Assembly: GCA_944474755.1 (NCBI GenBank)
Contig: OX104115.1
Coordinates: 31,294,043-31,358,042, forward strand
Length of the DNA stretch: 64,000 bases
Source of the DNA: Limnoperna fortunei
Lineage: Eukaryota; Mollusca; Bivalvia; Mytilida; Modiolidae
Direction: 5' to 3'
Shown: positions 1 to 10,430 of the stretch, one piece after another
Numbering within the stretch: the stretch's first letter is position 1
How the letters are laid out: the number at the start of each line of letters is the position of its first letter
Notes under the pieces: generated by a model
Told to the model about the DNA's origin: nothing
Databases searched by the model: none
What the model saw: only the letters and a program-made list of their open reading frames with translations
Made by a program: the position numbers and the translations under genes

Positions 1-1310
1 GCTGGAAAAGTCTAATTATAGGCCTGTTAGTGTTTTGTCTATATTTTCAAAAGTATATGAAAAAGTTTTAGAAACTCAGCTAAGTGAATATTTTGATGCT
101 ATATTTCATCCATATTTATGTGCCTTTCGTAAAGGCCATGGTTGTCAGACCACACTACTAAGGCTACTAGAGGATTGGCGTGCAGCCCTAGATAAAAACT
201 ATTACATTGCTGCAGTTTTAATGGATTTATCTAAGGCGTTTGATTGCCTCCCCCACGAAATTCTGCTTGATAAATGATCGGCCTATGGGGTTTCCCAACA
301 TTCTGTATCCCTCCTTGAAATTTATTTAACCAATCGTAAAGAACAGATCAAACTTAATGGTATTCTTAGTAGTTGGGCTGACATCTAGAAAGGTGTACCC
401 CAAGGATCTATTCTTGGGCCCCTTTTGTTCAATGTGTTTATCAATGATATATTTCTATTTATTAAACATGCTACATTGTATAACTATGCCGATGACAATA
501 CTTTGTCATTCTGCTCACCTGATTATAATTTATTAATCTCTACTTTGGAATCTGAGTCCATGAAGCTCATTGAATGGTTTAAAATTTAAAAAAAATGCAA
601 GCAAATCCAGACAAATTTCAGGTCTTAGCTGTTGGCAAAAAAACTTTTGAAAAACAACCATGTATTAATATCCCCTCTGCCAGTTTATCATGTGAAAGTA
701 CTGTAAAACTATTGGGTATTGAAATTGATTATAAACTTAACTTTGATATTCATATTAGAAATTTATGCAGGAAGGCATCCCAGCAGCTAAATACTCTCAA
801 ACGTTTGGGGCCTTTTTTAAACAAACTCACCAGACTTACAATTTTTCATACTTTCATCCTAAGCAATTTTAACTTTTGCCCATTAGCGTGGCATTTTTGT
901 TCAGGTGAAAGTTCTATAAAGCTGGAAAAAGTGCAGGAAAGCGAACTACGTTTTGTGTACGATGACATGTCCAGCTCTTACGAGGAACTTTTGGAACTAG
1001 CTAAGATTCCTTCCCTGCATATTAGACGTCAAAGAACAATGGCAGTGGAAACTTTTAAATTACTAAATAGTTTAGCTCCTGTTTGTCTACAAGATCTTGT
1101 CATTTTAAAATCTCATAAATATGCTTTCAGGTATAATAATGTATTAGAATTACCTCAAGTTAAAACCAGCACTTACGGTAAGAAGCTTTCGCTTTGCTGC
1201 TGCCACTCTCTGGAACAGTCTCCCAGACCATTTCAGGACTGAAAATAGCTTTTATCAGTTTAGAAGCTTGATTCAGTCCTGGAATGGTTCTGTATGCCGC
1301 TGCATGCAAA
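1..1310 (+). pseudogene. reverse transcriptase pseudogene (LINE ORF2 C-terminal half)
   Basis: The sequence reads through RT palm motifs: an FRKGHGCQTTLL block near 125-165, LMDLSKAFDCLPH (motif A) near 220-260, [13 protein letters not shown] (motif B) near 395-430 and the catalytic YADD near 487-498. It then continues through the thumb and connection region. In-frame stops fall at about 274, 386 and 586. After about 1185 the typical C-terminal AAATLWNSLP block continues in another frame, so there is a frameshift as well. This enzyme family copies its own RNA at a nicked chromosomal target. The motif order and C-terminus fit CR1/L2/Jockey-like clades; the exact clade cannot be decided by eye. 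Confidence 0.85.
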
Positions 1311-1866
1311 TAGCTTGATCTGCTTATTATATCGGCTTTTCGTGTGACTTCTCTTTTAATATTTTAAAATTTGACTGTGTCTTATTTTAAGTAACTTTTA
1401 AATTGCTGCTCAATAGTAACCCTGCTTATGCTGGAATGATAATATTCTTAGTGCTATATTAATTTATGGAACTACTTTATATATTTTTAATACACTATAT
1501 ATATTTTACTCATATAATGTCCTCATCATTAATGTAACTGTATGCCTCATGCTCTTATTGCACTAAAGTGTTTTAAAAATGTCTTAATTTTGTCTTAATA
1601 CTAGTATGTCTTTATCTTAAAATTGTCTTGATTGTCTTAATGTGTTTTTCTTTTAAGTATGTACTTATTTTGAATCTTACTGTCTTGATGTGTGATACTT
1701 TTTTTTTAAATGTGATGTTTGCTTTGTATGTGCTTTGTATGTGCTGCATGCTAACTGTTATTGTTTGCTTTGCATGTATATTCGGTTAAAAGCTCAATAG
1801 AGCTTATGTTTATTGTTGTAAAATGTACCGAATCAAAATAAAGTTTTCGTATTCGTATTCGTATTT
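1..1866 (+). mobile_element. CR1/Jockey-like non-LTR retrotransposon, 3' part, decayed
   Basis: The element runs in from the left edge. It holds the reverse transcriptase and C-terminal region of a LINE, a 3' untranslated stretch (about 1315-1830), an AATAAA at 1837-1842 and a tail of TATTCG-like repeats at about 1847-1866. A short repeat tail instead of plain poly(A) is usual in CR1/L2/Jockey-type LINEs. Stops and frameshifts in the coding part show it is dead. Its 5' part lies outside the window, and no target duplication could be tested. Confidence 0.85.
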
Positions 1867-1868
1867 GT

Positions 1869-2470
1869 TACAGTTTTTTGACGATATCAACTTCCAGACG
1901 AAAACATCAATATCAGTATTAAGCAGATTTGGATCACGTGATTTCATTTTGATCACATGACACGTTATTGCCGTAGAGCTCATCGCTCTTCGCGGGCAGC
2001 TTAGCTGCCCGCTGCGAGCTGTGCTCGCTATAATAATACATGTATACATAAATCGGTTTGTATTTATAGTTTGAAGATGAAAAGAATTCCGAGTCATTTG
2101 TATATTATATATACATTTATAATAAAATTTATAATAAAATAAACGCTATTATTCAAAAGAATAGGTAATACAAACGTCTCCTACTTAAAAAAATAAACTA
2201 AATAAACTTTAAAAAAATAACAAAAAACACTAATTTTCTTAAATAATTGAGCAAATTTCTTGAAGGCAGGACATTCTGCGGGTCGAGCCATGTAAACCTT
2301 AAAAAAACTCTATTCTATTTAATCAGGCACATCAATAGCGACGAGGTAAATGTTTTATTTTCGTAATCCATTATTGATCCTCTGTTTTATTTCCGCGACT
2401 CGGGATTTCGGTCTGTTTTACTTTCTGTGACTAGTTACGTGTATAATAATTGTCGTATATTAAGATCAGT
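1869..2470. other. intergenic, AT-rich, with one long palindrome
   Basis: No supported gene. The only notable structure is the perfect palindrome at 1992-2012, set in a wider imperfect inverted repeat (about 1976-2030). Confidence 0.5.
1992..2012. repeat. perfect inverted repeat, 10-bp arms, 1-nt spacer
   Basis: GCGGGCAGCT is followed by T and then AGCTGCCCGC, a GC-rich cruciform-capable sequence in an otherwise AT-rich background. Flanking GAGC/GCTC and CGC/GCG pieces extend the symmetry imperfectly. Its function is unknown; it may be the core of a small foldback element. Confidence 0.8.
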
Positions 2471-2471
2471 T

Positions 2472-2590
2472 TATATAAAACTGTTATGTATAAACAATGG
2501 GAAACAAGAGTGAATTATCTCTTCCTGAAAATTACCAGATGGCACCGTTGTTCCCGGTCCAGCGTCTTTATGTTTACAAACTGATGAATG
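2472..2590 (+). other. possible TATA box, start codon and first coding exon
   Basis: A TATATAAAA sequence near 2471-2479 precedes an ATG at 2497 in a good Kozak context (A at -3, G at +4). An open frame of 31 codons starts with MGNKSE, a possible N-myristoylation start, and ends at a consensus-like splice donor (GTGAGT at about 2590). No later exon was found and the peptide is not recognised. The TATA box lies very close to the ATG, so the true transcription start or start codon may differ. It could be a chance combination. Confidence 0.25.
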
Positions 2591-2594
2591 TGAG

Positions 2595-3560
2595 TAACGC
2601 TATTGACAATTGAATCTTACTCAGATAAATACGCGAATTTAACAATTTCTGCTTTGAAAGAAGGATGATCAAGAATTAAAAAATAGAAATGCAAAACTTT
2701 CTGGAATAATAAGTGTAATCTATAATTAATCTTCTTTCGTAATAATACTAAAATATGCATTCTGCGTTTCGAACATCACCGTTTCATCATGTTCATTAAG
2801 AAAACAAAAAAAAAACAATTATTTATAATAAACTAGCAAAATTTTCTTTAAAAAATATTTTCTCTTTCAATTAATATATTTATAAGACAGCATTTTTAAA
2901 AATCTGGTTACAATGCCAATGTTACTCCACTGCCGCTTTATGTGTCGTCCATTTCGATGTTAGAAAGGTTGAAGCAAAATATTTCTATGCCGTGAAAAAA
3001 CAAGACCAAAAAGTATTTCAGTGCTGATGAAATATCAATTGCTCGGAAATAATGGTAAAGAATTAAATTCCTACAGTATAAACATGTATTCTCTCGTACA
3101 GATAAGAAAAGGGGGCGGCAGTTTGCGCGATCTGTATGTCAAATCTGTTGTAAAACGATAATAAATGTATTTCTTTTTTATGGCATCGAGAAAGATCTTT
3201 ATTGTTTTGTTTTGAAGAATTATTATTGTTTTTTTCTTCTTTGTGAGTTTACAAACGCATGATATTACAATCTAATCGGAAATTAACATGAACCATCTAC
3301 CACGGCGCCACCTGAACACGGGCAATAACTCACTACTTTTCGTCATTGTAGAACTGTTGAACAAGCAGAACACATTGTTTACTAAACAAAAAGTTTGAAG
3401 TATATAGCGATTATTGTCGCAAGTTTATTTGCATGCAATAAAATGTTAAAAAAGTATACTTATACTCACACTGGATTGTTTGATTGTTTAGACTTTTCAG
3501 CAGCATTTAAGTTATTTCATGGCGTCCAGTTTTTATTGGGGTTGGGTGAAATGAAGCCTG
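2595..3560. other. intergenic, nothing recognised
   Basis: AT-rich DNA with short chance open frames only. No domain, RNA gene or clear repeat was identified. Confidence 0.5.
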
Positions 3561-3567
3561 GAGTACA

Positions 3568-3708
3568 GGTTAAAACTGATAATCTTTGTCAATTAAGTTG
3601 GAGTCCGGGAACACCCTTCCTGCAGTCATTCAAAAATCCGCAACATGTTGACACGCATGTAATAACTAGTACATAACTAACCAATAAGCCACCGATGCCC
3701 TTAATAAT
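3568..3708 (-). repeat. degraded tRNA-derived SINE copy
   Basis: On the minus strand this aligns by eye with the SINE at 4598-4765. It shares the GACAAAGATTATCAG-like piece, the CTGCAGGAAGGGTG-like piece after the B box, and the weakened tRNA-like head ending in a GGTGGCTTATTGG-like A-box region. The B box is strongly eroded. Confidence 0.6.
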
Positions 3709-4560
3709 ATAATGAAAAAGGAACAAAAGTTTGTAAATACTGCGGTTAAGCGTAAAAATTGTTACAGATAGACACGAAACGCCATTTATTCTTTAGGTCT
3801 ATAAAGATAGGTTTAAACATTGTCATATTACAGTCATATTAATAAAACAGAACCGTTTCAAAACGTGCCCTTTAAAAAAAGTCCTTCAATTTGAATAATA
3901 ACTTATTTCACTGATTGATTGATTGATTCGATGTTTGCTTTTCTTCGAAGTCTACAAATTTAAGAGATCCTTATCGTACAAGGAAAGTGTCAGTCTCTAA
4001 ATACGCATTCACATTGGTCCGCGGCCAGACTTTTTTGTATTACGACCTGAAAACCCCCCAACAAGAGGGCATCCCATATCCGCCACCCGAGGACGCGCTT
4101 GGAAGCTCTGTTAACCCCAGCAAATACTACCGAATTTTAAGGAAAACATTTATACTTGTATATCTTTAAATATCGAACGCCTATAACATATATCGTAAAA
4201 TAAACCAATTGTGACGCTAAAATGCGAAAAGCAGAATTGATTCTCATCTTAGGCTTACATGTTCGCATCTTCAATTGAGAAGTTTCTATATAGAAGCATG
4301 TTTAGTAGTTTATTGTTTATTTGAGATTTATTTCTTTATAAATTCATCTGACACGATAAAGTGAATAAGGTTATGGTTCCGTCTTTACGTTTTTCGTCTT
4401 TCTCGCTTTCAGCACTTTTCGAAGACATATACGTGAGGTACGCCTTTGCACGCGAGGTCAAATGTTATTTGAAGTAATTGTGTTTTGTGTGTTTTTTTAA
4501 TTTTTTTTTGTTATTTTTTTTAAAATAAAATGACACTATGTGATGTTTATATTCCGTCAC
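3709..4560. other. intergenic, nothing recognised
   Basis: There is a locally GC-richer patch at about 4012-4130 with an open frame, but no recognisable protein. The rest is AT-rich. Confidence 0.4.
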
Positions 4561-4569
4561 AGATGCATA

Positions 4570-4592
4570 ACTTATAGATTGGGGTGGGGGGG
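4570..4592. repeat. homopolymeric G tract
   Basis: An almost pure G run directly next to the 3' end of the minus-strand SINE copy. Confidence 0.8.
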
Positions 4593-4597
4593 GGGGG

Positions 4598-4765
4598 GAG
4601 AAAATCCGCAATCTGCGGTAGGAAAACTGGCAATCCTTGTCAATTAAGATTAGAGTCGAGTTCACCCTGCCTGCAGTGAGAATCGAACCCGCAATCTCAG
4701 TGTTGACAGACCATATATCAAGATTAGACGAAATAACTTAAACACTCCACCACCGAGGCCCCCAA
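4598..4765 (-). mobile_element. tRNA-derived SINE, truncated at its 3' end
   Basis: Minus-strand reading gives a tRNA-like head with an A-box-like region (about 4747-4760) and a B box GGGTTCGATTC (4680-4690). The downstream body is shared with the SINE at 5740-6011. Pol III internal promoter boxes of this kind are diagnostic of tRNA-derived SINEs. The copy ends at the G tract, so the conserved tail is mostly lost. Confidence 0.75.
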
Positions 4766-5728
4766 GGAAACGATTTTACTGATCTGACTGATTGATTACT
4801 GATTGCTGACGGATTTTGGAACGCTGACTGATCGCTGACGGATTGTTAAAAGTGTTGCGTTTTCAATATCAAGTACTTTACGTAGAAGCACAAACTTATT
4901 GAAATATTTTGTTTACACAGATAGAAAGACAATATGGCAAAATGTTCATACGGAATAATAAAACAAACCACTTCAATATTTGAATTTATTACATATATAA
5001 ATTTAATTGCTATTTAAAAACCACCTTTCTTCCCACTGGCTTAATTTTCCTCTCTTTTTCAAAAAACAATAACTATTGTCTTCGACATCTTTATAGACAA
5101 ATTATATTCATAATATGCATTAACATTTTCTATCATAATTTGCATTCCATTTTAATTTTATACTAAATAAGCTAATCAGAAAATTACTTAAATGTTAACA
5201 CAACAAATGAGTCAAGGGGGCAGTTAATGTATTTCACAAATGACGCTAACACCAGAAGATTGAACAATATTTATGGTACAGTTGTAATCTTATACAAGCT
5301 CCACCCCTTACATTCCTTAAAAAGTAAAAAAAAACACATAACTTCAAAAAGCTAAAACACCATGTAACAAATGTGTCATGTATTTTGCTTGATTAGCAAT
5401 AAATAATAGTTAGTGAATAAGTGGTTTTCTTCTCGACCAATTTTTGAGTCAAGATGTTTATTACCACCAATTATTCTTCATTTTTAAATAATATATAAAT
5501 AATAACAGATTGTAAGAAATATTTTTGAGTACCCTACTGGTCTATCATATCTTTCGTTACCTCGCACCGATCTTTTTCGTAAGTTGCACTAAAAAGGTGC
5601 CATAAGTGAAAAAAACATACTCAGCCAGACTTTCATCTATAATTCGAGAAAACGTCCGAGGTTCAAGGAATTAATGTTGTTTATGTGTTAGTTGAATGTT
5701 TTGACTGTTGGTTTTTTCGGTTCAGTGT
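4766..5728. other. intergenic; short CTGA-rich simple sequence near 4790-4855
   Basis: A degenerate CTGA/GATT repeat patch is followed by AT-rich DNA without a recognisable gene. Confidence 0.45.
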
Positions 5729-5739
5729 CTTATTGCACA
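5729..5739. repeat. left target-site duplication of SINE
   Basis: CTTATTGCACA recurs at 6012-6022, bounding the SINE. Confidence 0.85.
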
Positions 5740-6011
5740 GGTGGTCTCGGTGGCTGAGTGGTCAAGGTAGTTCGTCTATACTATTGATTACGTGGTCAGT
5801 CAACACTGAGATTGTGGGTTCGATTCTCACTGCCGGCAGGGTGTACTCGACTCAAATCTTACCAATCTTGACAAGGATTGCCAGTTTTCCTACGAAGGTT
5901 GGGGGTTTTCTCCGGGTACTCCGGCTTCCTCCTTCAATAAAAACTGGACGCCATTATATAGCTGAAAAATTGCTGAAAGTGGCGTTAAACACCATCAAAC
6001 AAACAAACAAA
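5740..6011 (+). mobile_element. tRNA-derived SINE with conserved tail, full length
   Basis: The tRNA-like head (about 5740-5840) carries an A box TGGCTGAGTGGTC and a B box GGTTCGATTCT, resembling a Ser/Leu-type tRNA. The body includes the block GGTTTTCTCCGGGTACTCCG and continues to GGCGTTAAACACCATC, ending in (CAAA)n. That central/tail block is the type shared by many bivalve SINEs; assignment to the Nin-DC or Meta superfamily is inference. Perfect 11-bp direct repeats flank it, so it is a normal retroposition product. The copy is not a functional tRNA. Confidence 0.88.
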
Positions 6012-6022
6012 ACTTATTGCAC
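6012..6022. repeat. right target-site duplication of SINE
   Basis: CTTATTGCACA, identical to 5729-5739. Confidence 0.85.
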
Positions 6023-6824
6023 AAGTAATAAAATAGTTCAGGAAACACATTTATTAAGTAAATATAGAAAACATCGAATGTCAGTACGATAATTTTAACT
6101 TTGTTATGTTCTTCTGAGTCGTTGTCTGGTTGAAAGCAACCCAACACCTTTCTTTATACAATGTTACCTGGAACCACTGCACCTTCATGTTCGGCTTTAT
6201 CTATATACTTTTTCTCCGGTTCCTGACGAATTGAATTAGATTGTTTTCTTTTTCTGCAAATATACAATAGTTGTAAATGTATGTAACGACTGATAATTGT
6301 AAAGATATTTGCCAGTTACTTCCTCTAGACGTCAAGTCATTGCATAGTTTCTCATAGGTTCAGTGTTGTGTGTTTGTTATTTCAGTCAAATAATTGTCAC
6401 ATACATGTATTTCATATTGCTATAAAACTCAAAGTAGTCGAGCATACAGTGCTAGAATTGTTCAATTATTAAAGAGTTATTGTCTGTATTTCTCAATTAT
6501 ATGATTGTAGTTACATATAAGAGTATTGTAATGCATTATGTAAAAAGTAATAACTATTTGTTGTCTCCAGTAACGATATTTTACTATATCGTTACAAATA
6601 ACCACGAATAGGACTATAATTTAACGAAAAATTTTAAGATATAAAACATATCATATAATCTTTATTCAATGCATAAAGTCTGTCTGTCCTAACATATCCC
6701 AATATACCACATTTTGCTTGAAAGGATGTTTTAGGTAAGTAAAATATCGCATACATTAAGGAAGCTATACTAACACATGCACACACACACACACACACGC
6801 ACATTTTTTGCTAGTAAATCATAA
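6023..6824. other. intergenic / 3' flank of the Mab-21 gene
   Basis: It contains TTTATT at 6661-6666, which on the minus strand reads AATAAA about 160 bp beyond the stop codon of the Mab-21 gene and is a plausible polyadenylation signal. It also holds a CA microsatellite at about 6779-6800. No gene was recognised. Confidence 0.5.
6779..6801. repeat. (CA)n microsatellite
   Basis: A run of about ten CA units just downstream (minus strand) of the Mab-21 stop codon, probably within the 3' UTR. Confidence 0.9.
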
Positions 6825-9047
6825 TTAATTACCGCACAAGCTGTTGAAAATACCACACACACATCTTATATATCCATAAGCAGCGTTTTGCCTACTTTGA
6901 TATAGTTTAACCGACTTGTGTATATAATCAAAAGACATGTCGTATTGTCTAGCTTTGATACAGCAGTAAGCCACAATGTTGTAAACTATATATATTGGAA
7001 GTGAATGTAGTTTTTCTGCTGAAACTGGCCGTCCACTCTCCGTTAATTTGGAATATTTGTCAATATATTTTTTCATTTTCATCAACACATCATCCCTTTG
7101 CGTATAATTGTTTGTTTTCTGATGGCACAAAAATAATAATACCAAACAATTTAACTCTGGATCTATATAGATTCCATAAACATAACTTTTAGGACGGCGC
7201 TTATTGACAGAAAGAAGTTCGTATTGAATAACTTCTGGTACTGCCCATTTTTCTGATGCTATGTAAGGAACGTTGAATTTCACATTACGTGTTGCCAAAT
7301 TTACACAATTTTCGAAAAGAAATAATAAGATGTCTTTTGTTTTTCCGTTCAAGCTGTTATAAAATTGAACCAACATATCATTTCTAGTATTAACATCCCA
7401 TTTCATTATCTTGTGCAAGAGGCTGAGCTGATAAGATAAAACAGTTGCTAGTTGTTGTCTAACTGCAGATTCGTCCAATATGTATTTATTGTTAAAGATT
7501 GCTAAAATCTTGTTTTTTAATTCAGCTAGGACAGTTAAATCATCAGTGTTGAATAAAATCAACTTCACGTATGTACGAACGATATTGCAGTTACCCGCTA
7601 GCCTTGTATTTTTGCTATATTTGCTTAAAAAAAAAGCATTACAGACGTCCAAACAATAATCGAATTCATCTTCCATAAAATAAAAGGTAGCGACACGAAA
7701 TTTGAGTGAAATGTTTTCAAATGTTAGAGAACTTCTAAGTAACTCCATCGCTTTCAAATAATCGCTTTTACTTTTAGAATGTGTTTTCCTGTATCTTGAA
7801 AAATACAGCAATCCAAGCATATTTTTAGCATATGCAATTTGAGGAAGAAGAAAGTGCCTACTATCACGCTCTAAATGAAATAGTATGTCTTCTGCATTTT
7901 GCAAATCAATCGCAGTGTCATGGCCCTCGAAAGTCTCCCAATATCTATTAAAGTTGTAAACATCACCAAAATTATAAGTAAATCTTAGGCAGTTAAAAAT
8001 AATTGTTCTTTGTTTTGCGAATTCTAAAAGTTTTATCTTAAAACCAGTTACTTCCCTTAGATAATCAAATGAGCTAAGTGACAGCATTGCTGAAACGTCA
8101 CTGCTATATTTAGTAAATGCTTTAACAATTCGTGTTTTCAATTCTGACGTCATATGTGAGGTTATAAGATTACGGTCATCTATAAAATAATATGGAAACT
8201 TGTTGCACCTAATAAACTGTAACAGTTTGTCAATGCACGTTTTCAGACATACTTCAAAGTTTTCCTTTGTCCACTGACATGATTCTTGCTCGACACACCA
8301 GAACACTATGTTTTTCATGTGAAATGACGACAAGATGTCCTGATGGATAAGTTGTATATCTTTTTTCAAAATTAGCTTTAAAGCAACGTAACAGAGTGCT
8401 TGCGTTTGATTTAAGTTCACGAGTAATTCTCTTTCACCCCGTATTCCAATTCTCCATTGAAACTCGTTTTCACTGGAATCGTAATGTCCAATTGGTGCTA
8501 AGGTAAATCCTTTTGATTTTATCTTTTCTATCAACTGTGGAGAAGGCCAATTGTTTGGTTTGTTCCTGTTGACCCATTTGTTTGCTTCTTCAGGCCATGA
8601 GTTGAATATAAAACAACAAACTGTGTCTTTTTTTAATAATATATCTCCGATACGTTCGTATTGTGTAAATGAAGGTCCATTTTTCACCAATTTCACGTTT
8701 GGATCGTTTGGAATACATGCAATAGGCGTCGGAAAAGGGAATTTGTCCCTGAACACTTTCACATATCCCGGAAACTCTGGACATGATTGAATTGTGTAGG
8801 CATCGTCTATATCGTTTTCGTTAAACTTTTTTACCTGATCGTCATCAGGGAAATTTTTTTCATCATGGTATAGATCAAAAGCAGTAGCAAACCCGTCATA
8901 TCTGCTTCCAGCACAATAGAATCTTTTTAAAGATTTTCTTAAGAAGGTTTTTTTTAGCATATCAAAGAAATATTCATTCTGCCTCTTAATGTTTATGCTT
9001 TCTTCGTCATAACCCAACGCCTCAATGGCAAGTGAAATATCTGTCAT
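6825..9047 (-). CDS. Mab-21 domain protein, cGAS-like receptor family
   Basis: An uninterrupted 740-codon frame, ATG at 9047 with A at -3. Residues about 20-300 match the Mab-21 fold: a nucleotidyltransferase-like start with GSRYDG (47-52), an NNWPSPQLI block (165-173), the QWRIGI block (197-202), and the helical Mab-21 C-lobe with SFHMKNIVFW (241-250) and FPYYFIDDRNLI (284-295). The remaining ~400 residues look helical and TPR-like, as in other long bivalve members. The family contains cGAS-like receptors that make cyclic dinucleotides after sensing nucleic acid, and also non-catalytic members. The usual acidic nucleotidyltransferase pattern looks incomplete here (AFDLY where an SDxD-like pattern is expected), so activity is doubtful. 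No signal peptide or membrane segment is evident. A Polinton starts 254 bp upstream of the start codon, within the likely promoter zone. Confidence 0.85.
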   Translation of the reverse strand: MTDISLAIEALGYDEESINIKRQNEYFFDMLKKTFLRKSLKRFYCAGSRYDGFATAFDLYHDEKNFPDDDQVKKFNENDIDDAYTIQSCPEFPGYVKVFRDKFPFPTPIACIPNDPNVKLVKNGPSFTQYERIGDILLKKDTVCCFIFNSWPEEANKWVNRNKPNNWPSPQLIEKIKSKGFTLAPIGHYDSSENEFQWRIGIRGERELLVNLNQTQALCYVALKLILKKDIQLIHQDILSSFHMKNIVFWCVEQESCQWTKENFEVCLKTCIDKLLQFIRCNKFPYYFIDDRNLITSHMTSELKTRIVKAFTKYSSDVSAMLSLSSFDYLREVTGFKIKLLEFAKQRTIIFNCLRFTYNFGDVYNFNRYWETFEGHDTAIDLQNAEDILFHLERDSRHFLLPQIAYAKNMLGLLYFSRYRKTHSKSKSDYLKAMELLRSSLTFENISLKFRVATFYFMEDEFDYCLDVCNAFFLSKYSKNTRLAGNCNIVRTYVKLILFNTDDLTVLAELKNKILAIFNNKYILDESAVRQQLATVLSYQLSLLHKIMKWDVNTRNDMLVQFYNSLNGKTKDILLFLFENCVNLATRNVKFNVPYIASEKWAVPEVIQYELLSVNKRRPKSYVYGIYIDPELNCLVLLFLCHQKTNNYTQRDDVLMKMKKYIDKYSKLTESGRPVSAEKLHSLPIYIVYNIVAYCCIKARQYDMSFDYIHKSVKLYQSRQNAAYGYIRCVCGIFNSLCGN

Positions 9048-9300
9048 CTTTTTAATATTCCGTGTAATTTCTGTGATATCTAGAAATATATATTGTTCGG
9101 GATAAGTAACGTTTGTTGAACAGATAATTGTTTACTATATATATAATTTTAAGGTAAATTTATTTAATTCAATAAGACAGCATACAAATTACTTCATTTT
9201 TGCAATCACCCCTCCGTTGCATATACATTTATTTGCTACTACATAATATTTTAAGTAAAACTGTATATTAATGATTAAGCTATGTTTCGACTACATGTTG
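9048..9300. other. short 5' flank of the Mab-21 gene, cut by the Polinton
   Basis: 253 bp of AT-rich DNA between the Mab-21 start codon (minus strand) and the Polinton target duplication. Any further upstream promoter elements are now displaced by 9.5 kb. Confidence 0.5.
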
Positions 9301-9306
9301 TTTGTC
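9301..9306. repeat. Polinton target-site duplication, left (TTTGTC)
   Basis: An exact 6-bp match to 18830-18835. A 6-bp duplication is the hallmark of Polinton/Maverick integration. Confidence 0.95.
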
Positions 9307-9562
9307 AGTAGTTGTCAAACTGGGGTTTCTCCCTCAATATCCTCCACGTTATCTCTACGAGAAAAATTAACCTCTCAACATTTAACCTCTCAGAGGGAGG
9401 TTAACATTATGACGTCATACAAGTATTGTGATGTAATATATGGAGCAAGGAAAATGGTATCGATTCGTTTTTAATTGTAATTAATAGGTGTATTGTAATT
9501 AATTAAATATATTGCAGATTCTATTGGAGCCTTACATTGTGAGTGTAGTAATTAAAATGCGT
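9307..9562 (+). repeat. Polinton left terminal inverted repeat
   Basis: 256 bp, inverted at 18574-18829 with about three substitutions. It includes an internal foldback, AACCTCTCA / TCAGAGGGAGGTT, around 9368-9405. Confidence 0.93.
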
Positions 9563-9638
9563 CATCCCCCCTTTTTTTCATAACAGATCTCCATATTTCA
9601 CAAGTCATAACAAATGCTATTTTGTCAACGTAAAATTT

Positions 9639-10430
9639 CGTCTACTATTAATAAACATTTAAATCTATAGTTCACTGACCTTAACCTGTTGTGACTTGTG
9701 TGTATGACTCATTAAAATATAGATTATCGGCGTCATGTTTGAAAATTGAGATTTAAATAAATAATTTCAAAGATAAACGAAAATTAATTATAAAATTGTA
9801 GACATTTTTTCAAGAATTGGCTTTTAAGATAAAATAATGTAGGTATTGACAGAATATCGGCTGTCCTAATCCCCCTGTATGTAAAAATAATCATGTATCG
9901 TCTTCTATTTATAAACATTTAAATCTATAGTTCATTAACCTTAACGTGTGTATGCCTCATTTCAATATAGATTATCGGCGTCATGTTTGAAAATTAGGAT
10001 TTAAAAAAAATAATGTAAAAGATACACGAAAATTAATAATAAAATTGTAGACATGTTTTCAAGAATTGGATTTTAAGATAAAATAATGTATGTATTGACA
10101 GAATGTCCTAATCTCTCTTGTAAAAACCATCATTTATCGTCTGCTATGAACATTAAATCTTTAGTTCACTGACCTTAACGTGTTATGACAAGTGTGTATA
10201 ACCGGTTCACTCCAGATCATCAAAAATGTTTGAAAATTATAAATATCGAAGGCGTTATTAAGAATTAATGTAATTGGCAACTTTGATTAAAAAGAAAAAA
10301 TAAATCGTTTATAATAAAGCAACATTTTAAATCGTAGTCCTTGTCTCAAAAAGTGACTTTAAAATAAAATAATGCAATAATATATATAGTATGACGATTC
10401 GTTGTACCAATCCCCCTTTTTCCTACCGTT
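9639..10430 (+). repeat. three imperfect tandem repeats (240-290 bp) inside the Polinton
   Basis: Copies begin near 9639, 9899 and 10138, each with CGTCT(A/T/G)CTAT followed by an ACATT(TA)AATCT block, ACCTTAAC, a TGTTTGAAAAT block, an ATAAAATAATG block and a closing CAATCCCCC-like sequence. The third copy is the most diverged. They are non-coding and sit directly inboard of the left terminus. No counterpart is seen at the right end. Confidence 0.75.

Noticed and set aside
4012..4135. GC-richer patch as an exon or SINE
   Set aside because: No splice-site pair, Pol III boxes or recognisable domain found.
5740..5840. Ser/Leu tRNA gene
   Set aside because: It continues into a SINE body and is bounded by target duplications at 5729 and 6012; it is a SINE head.
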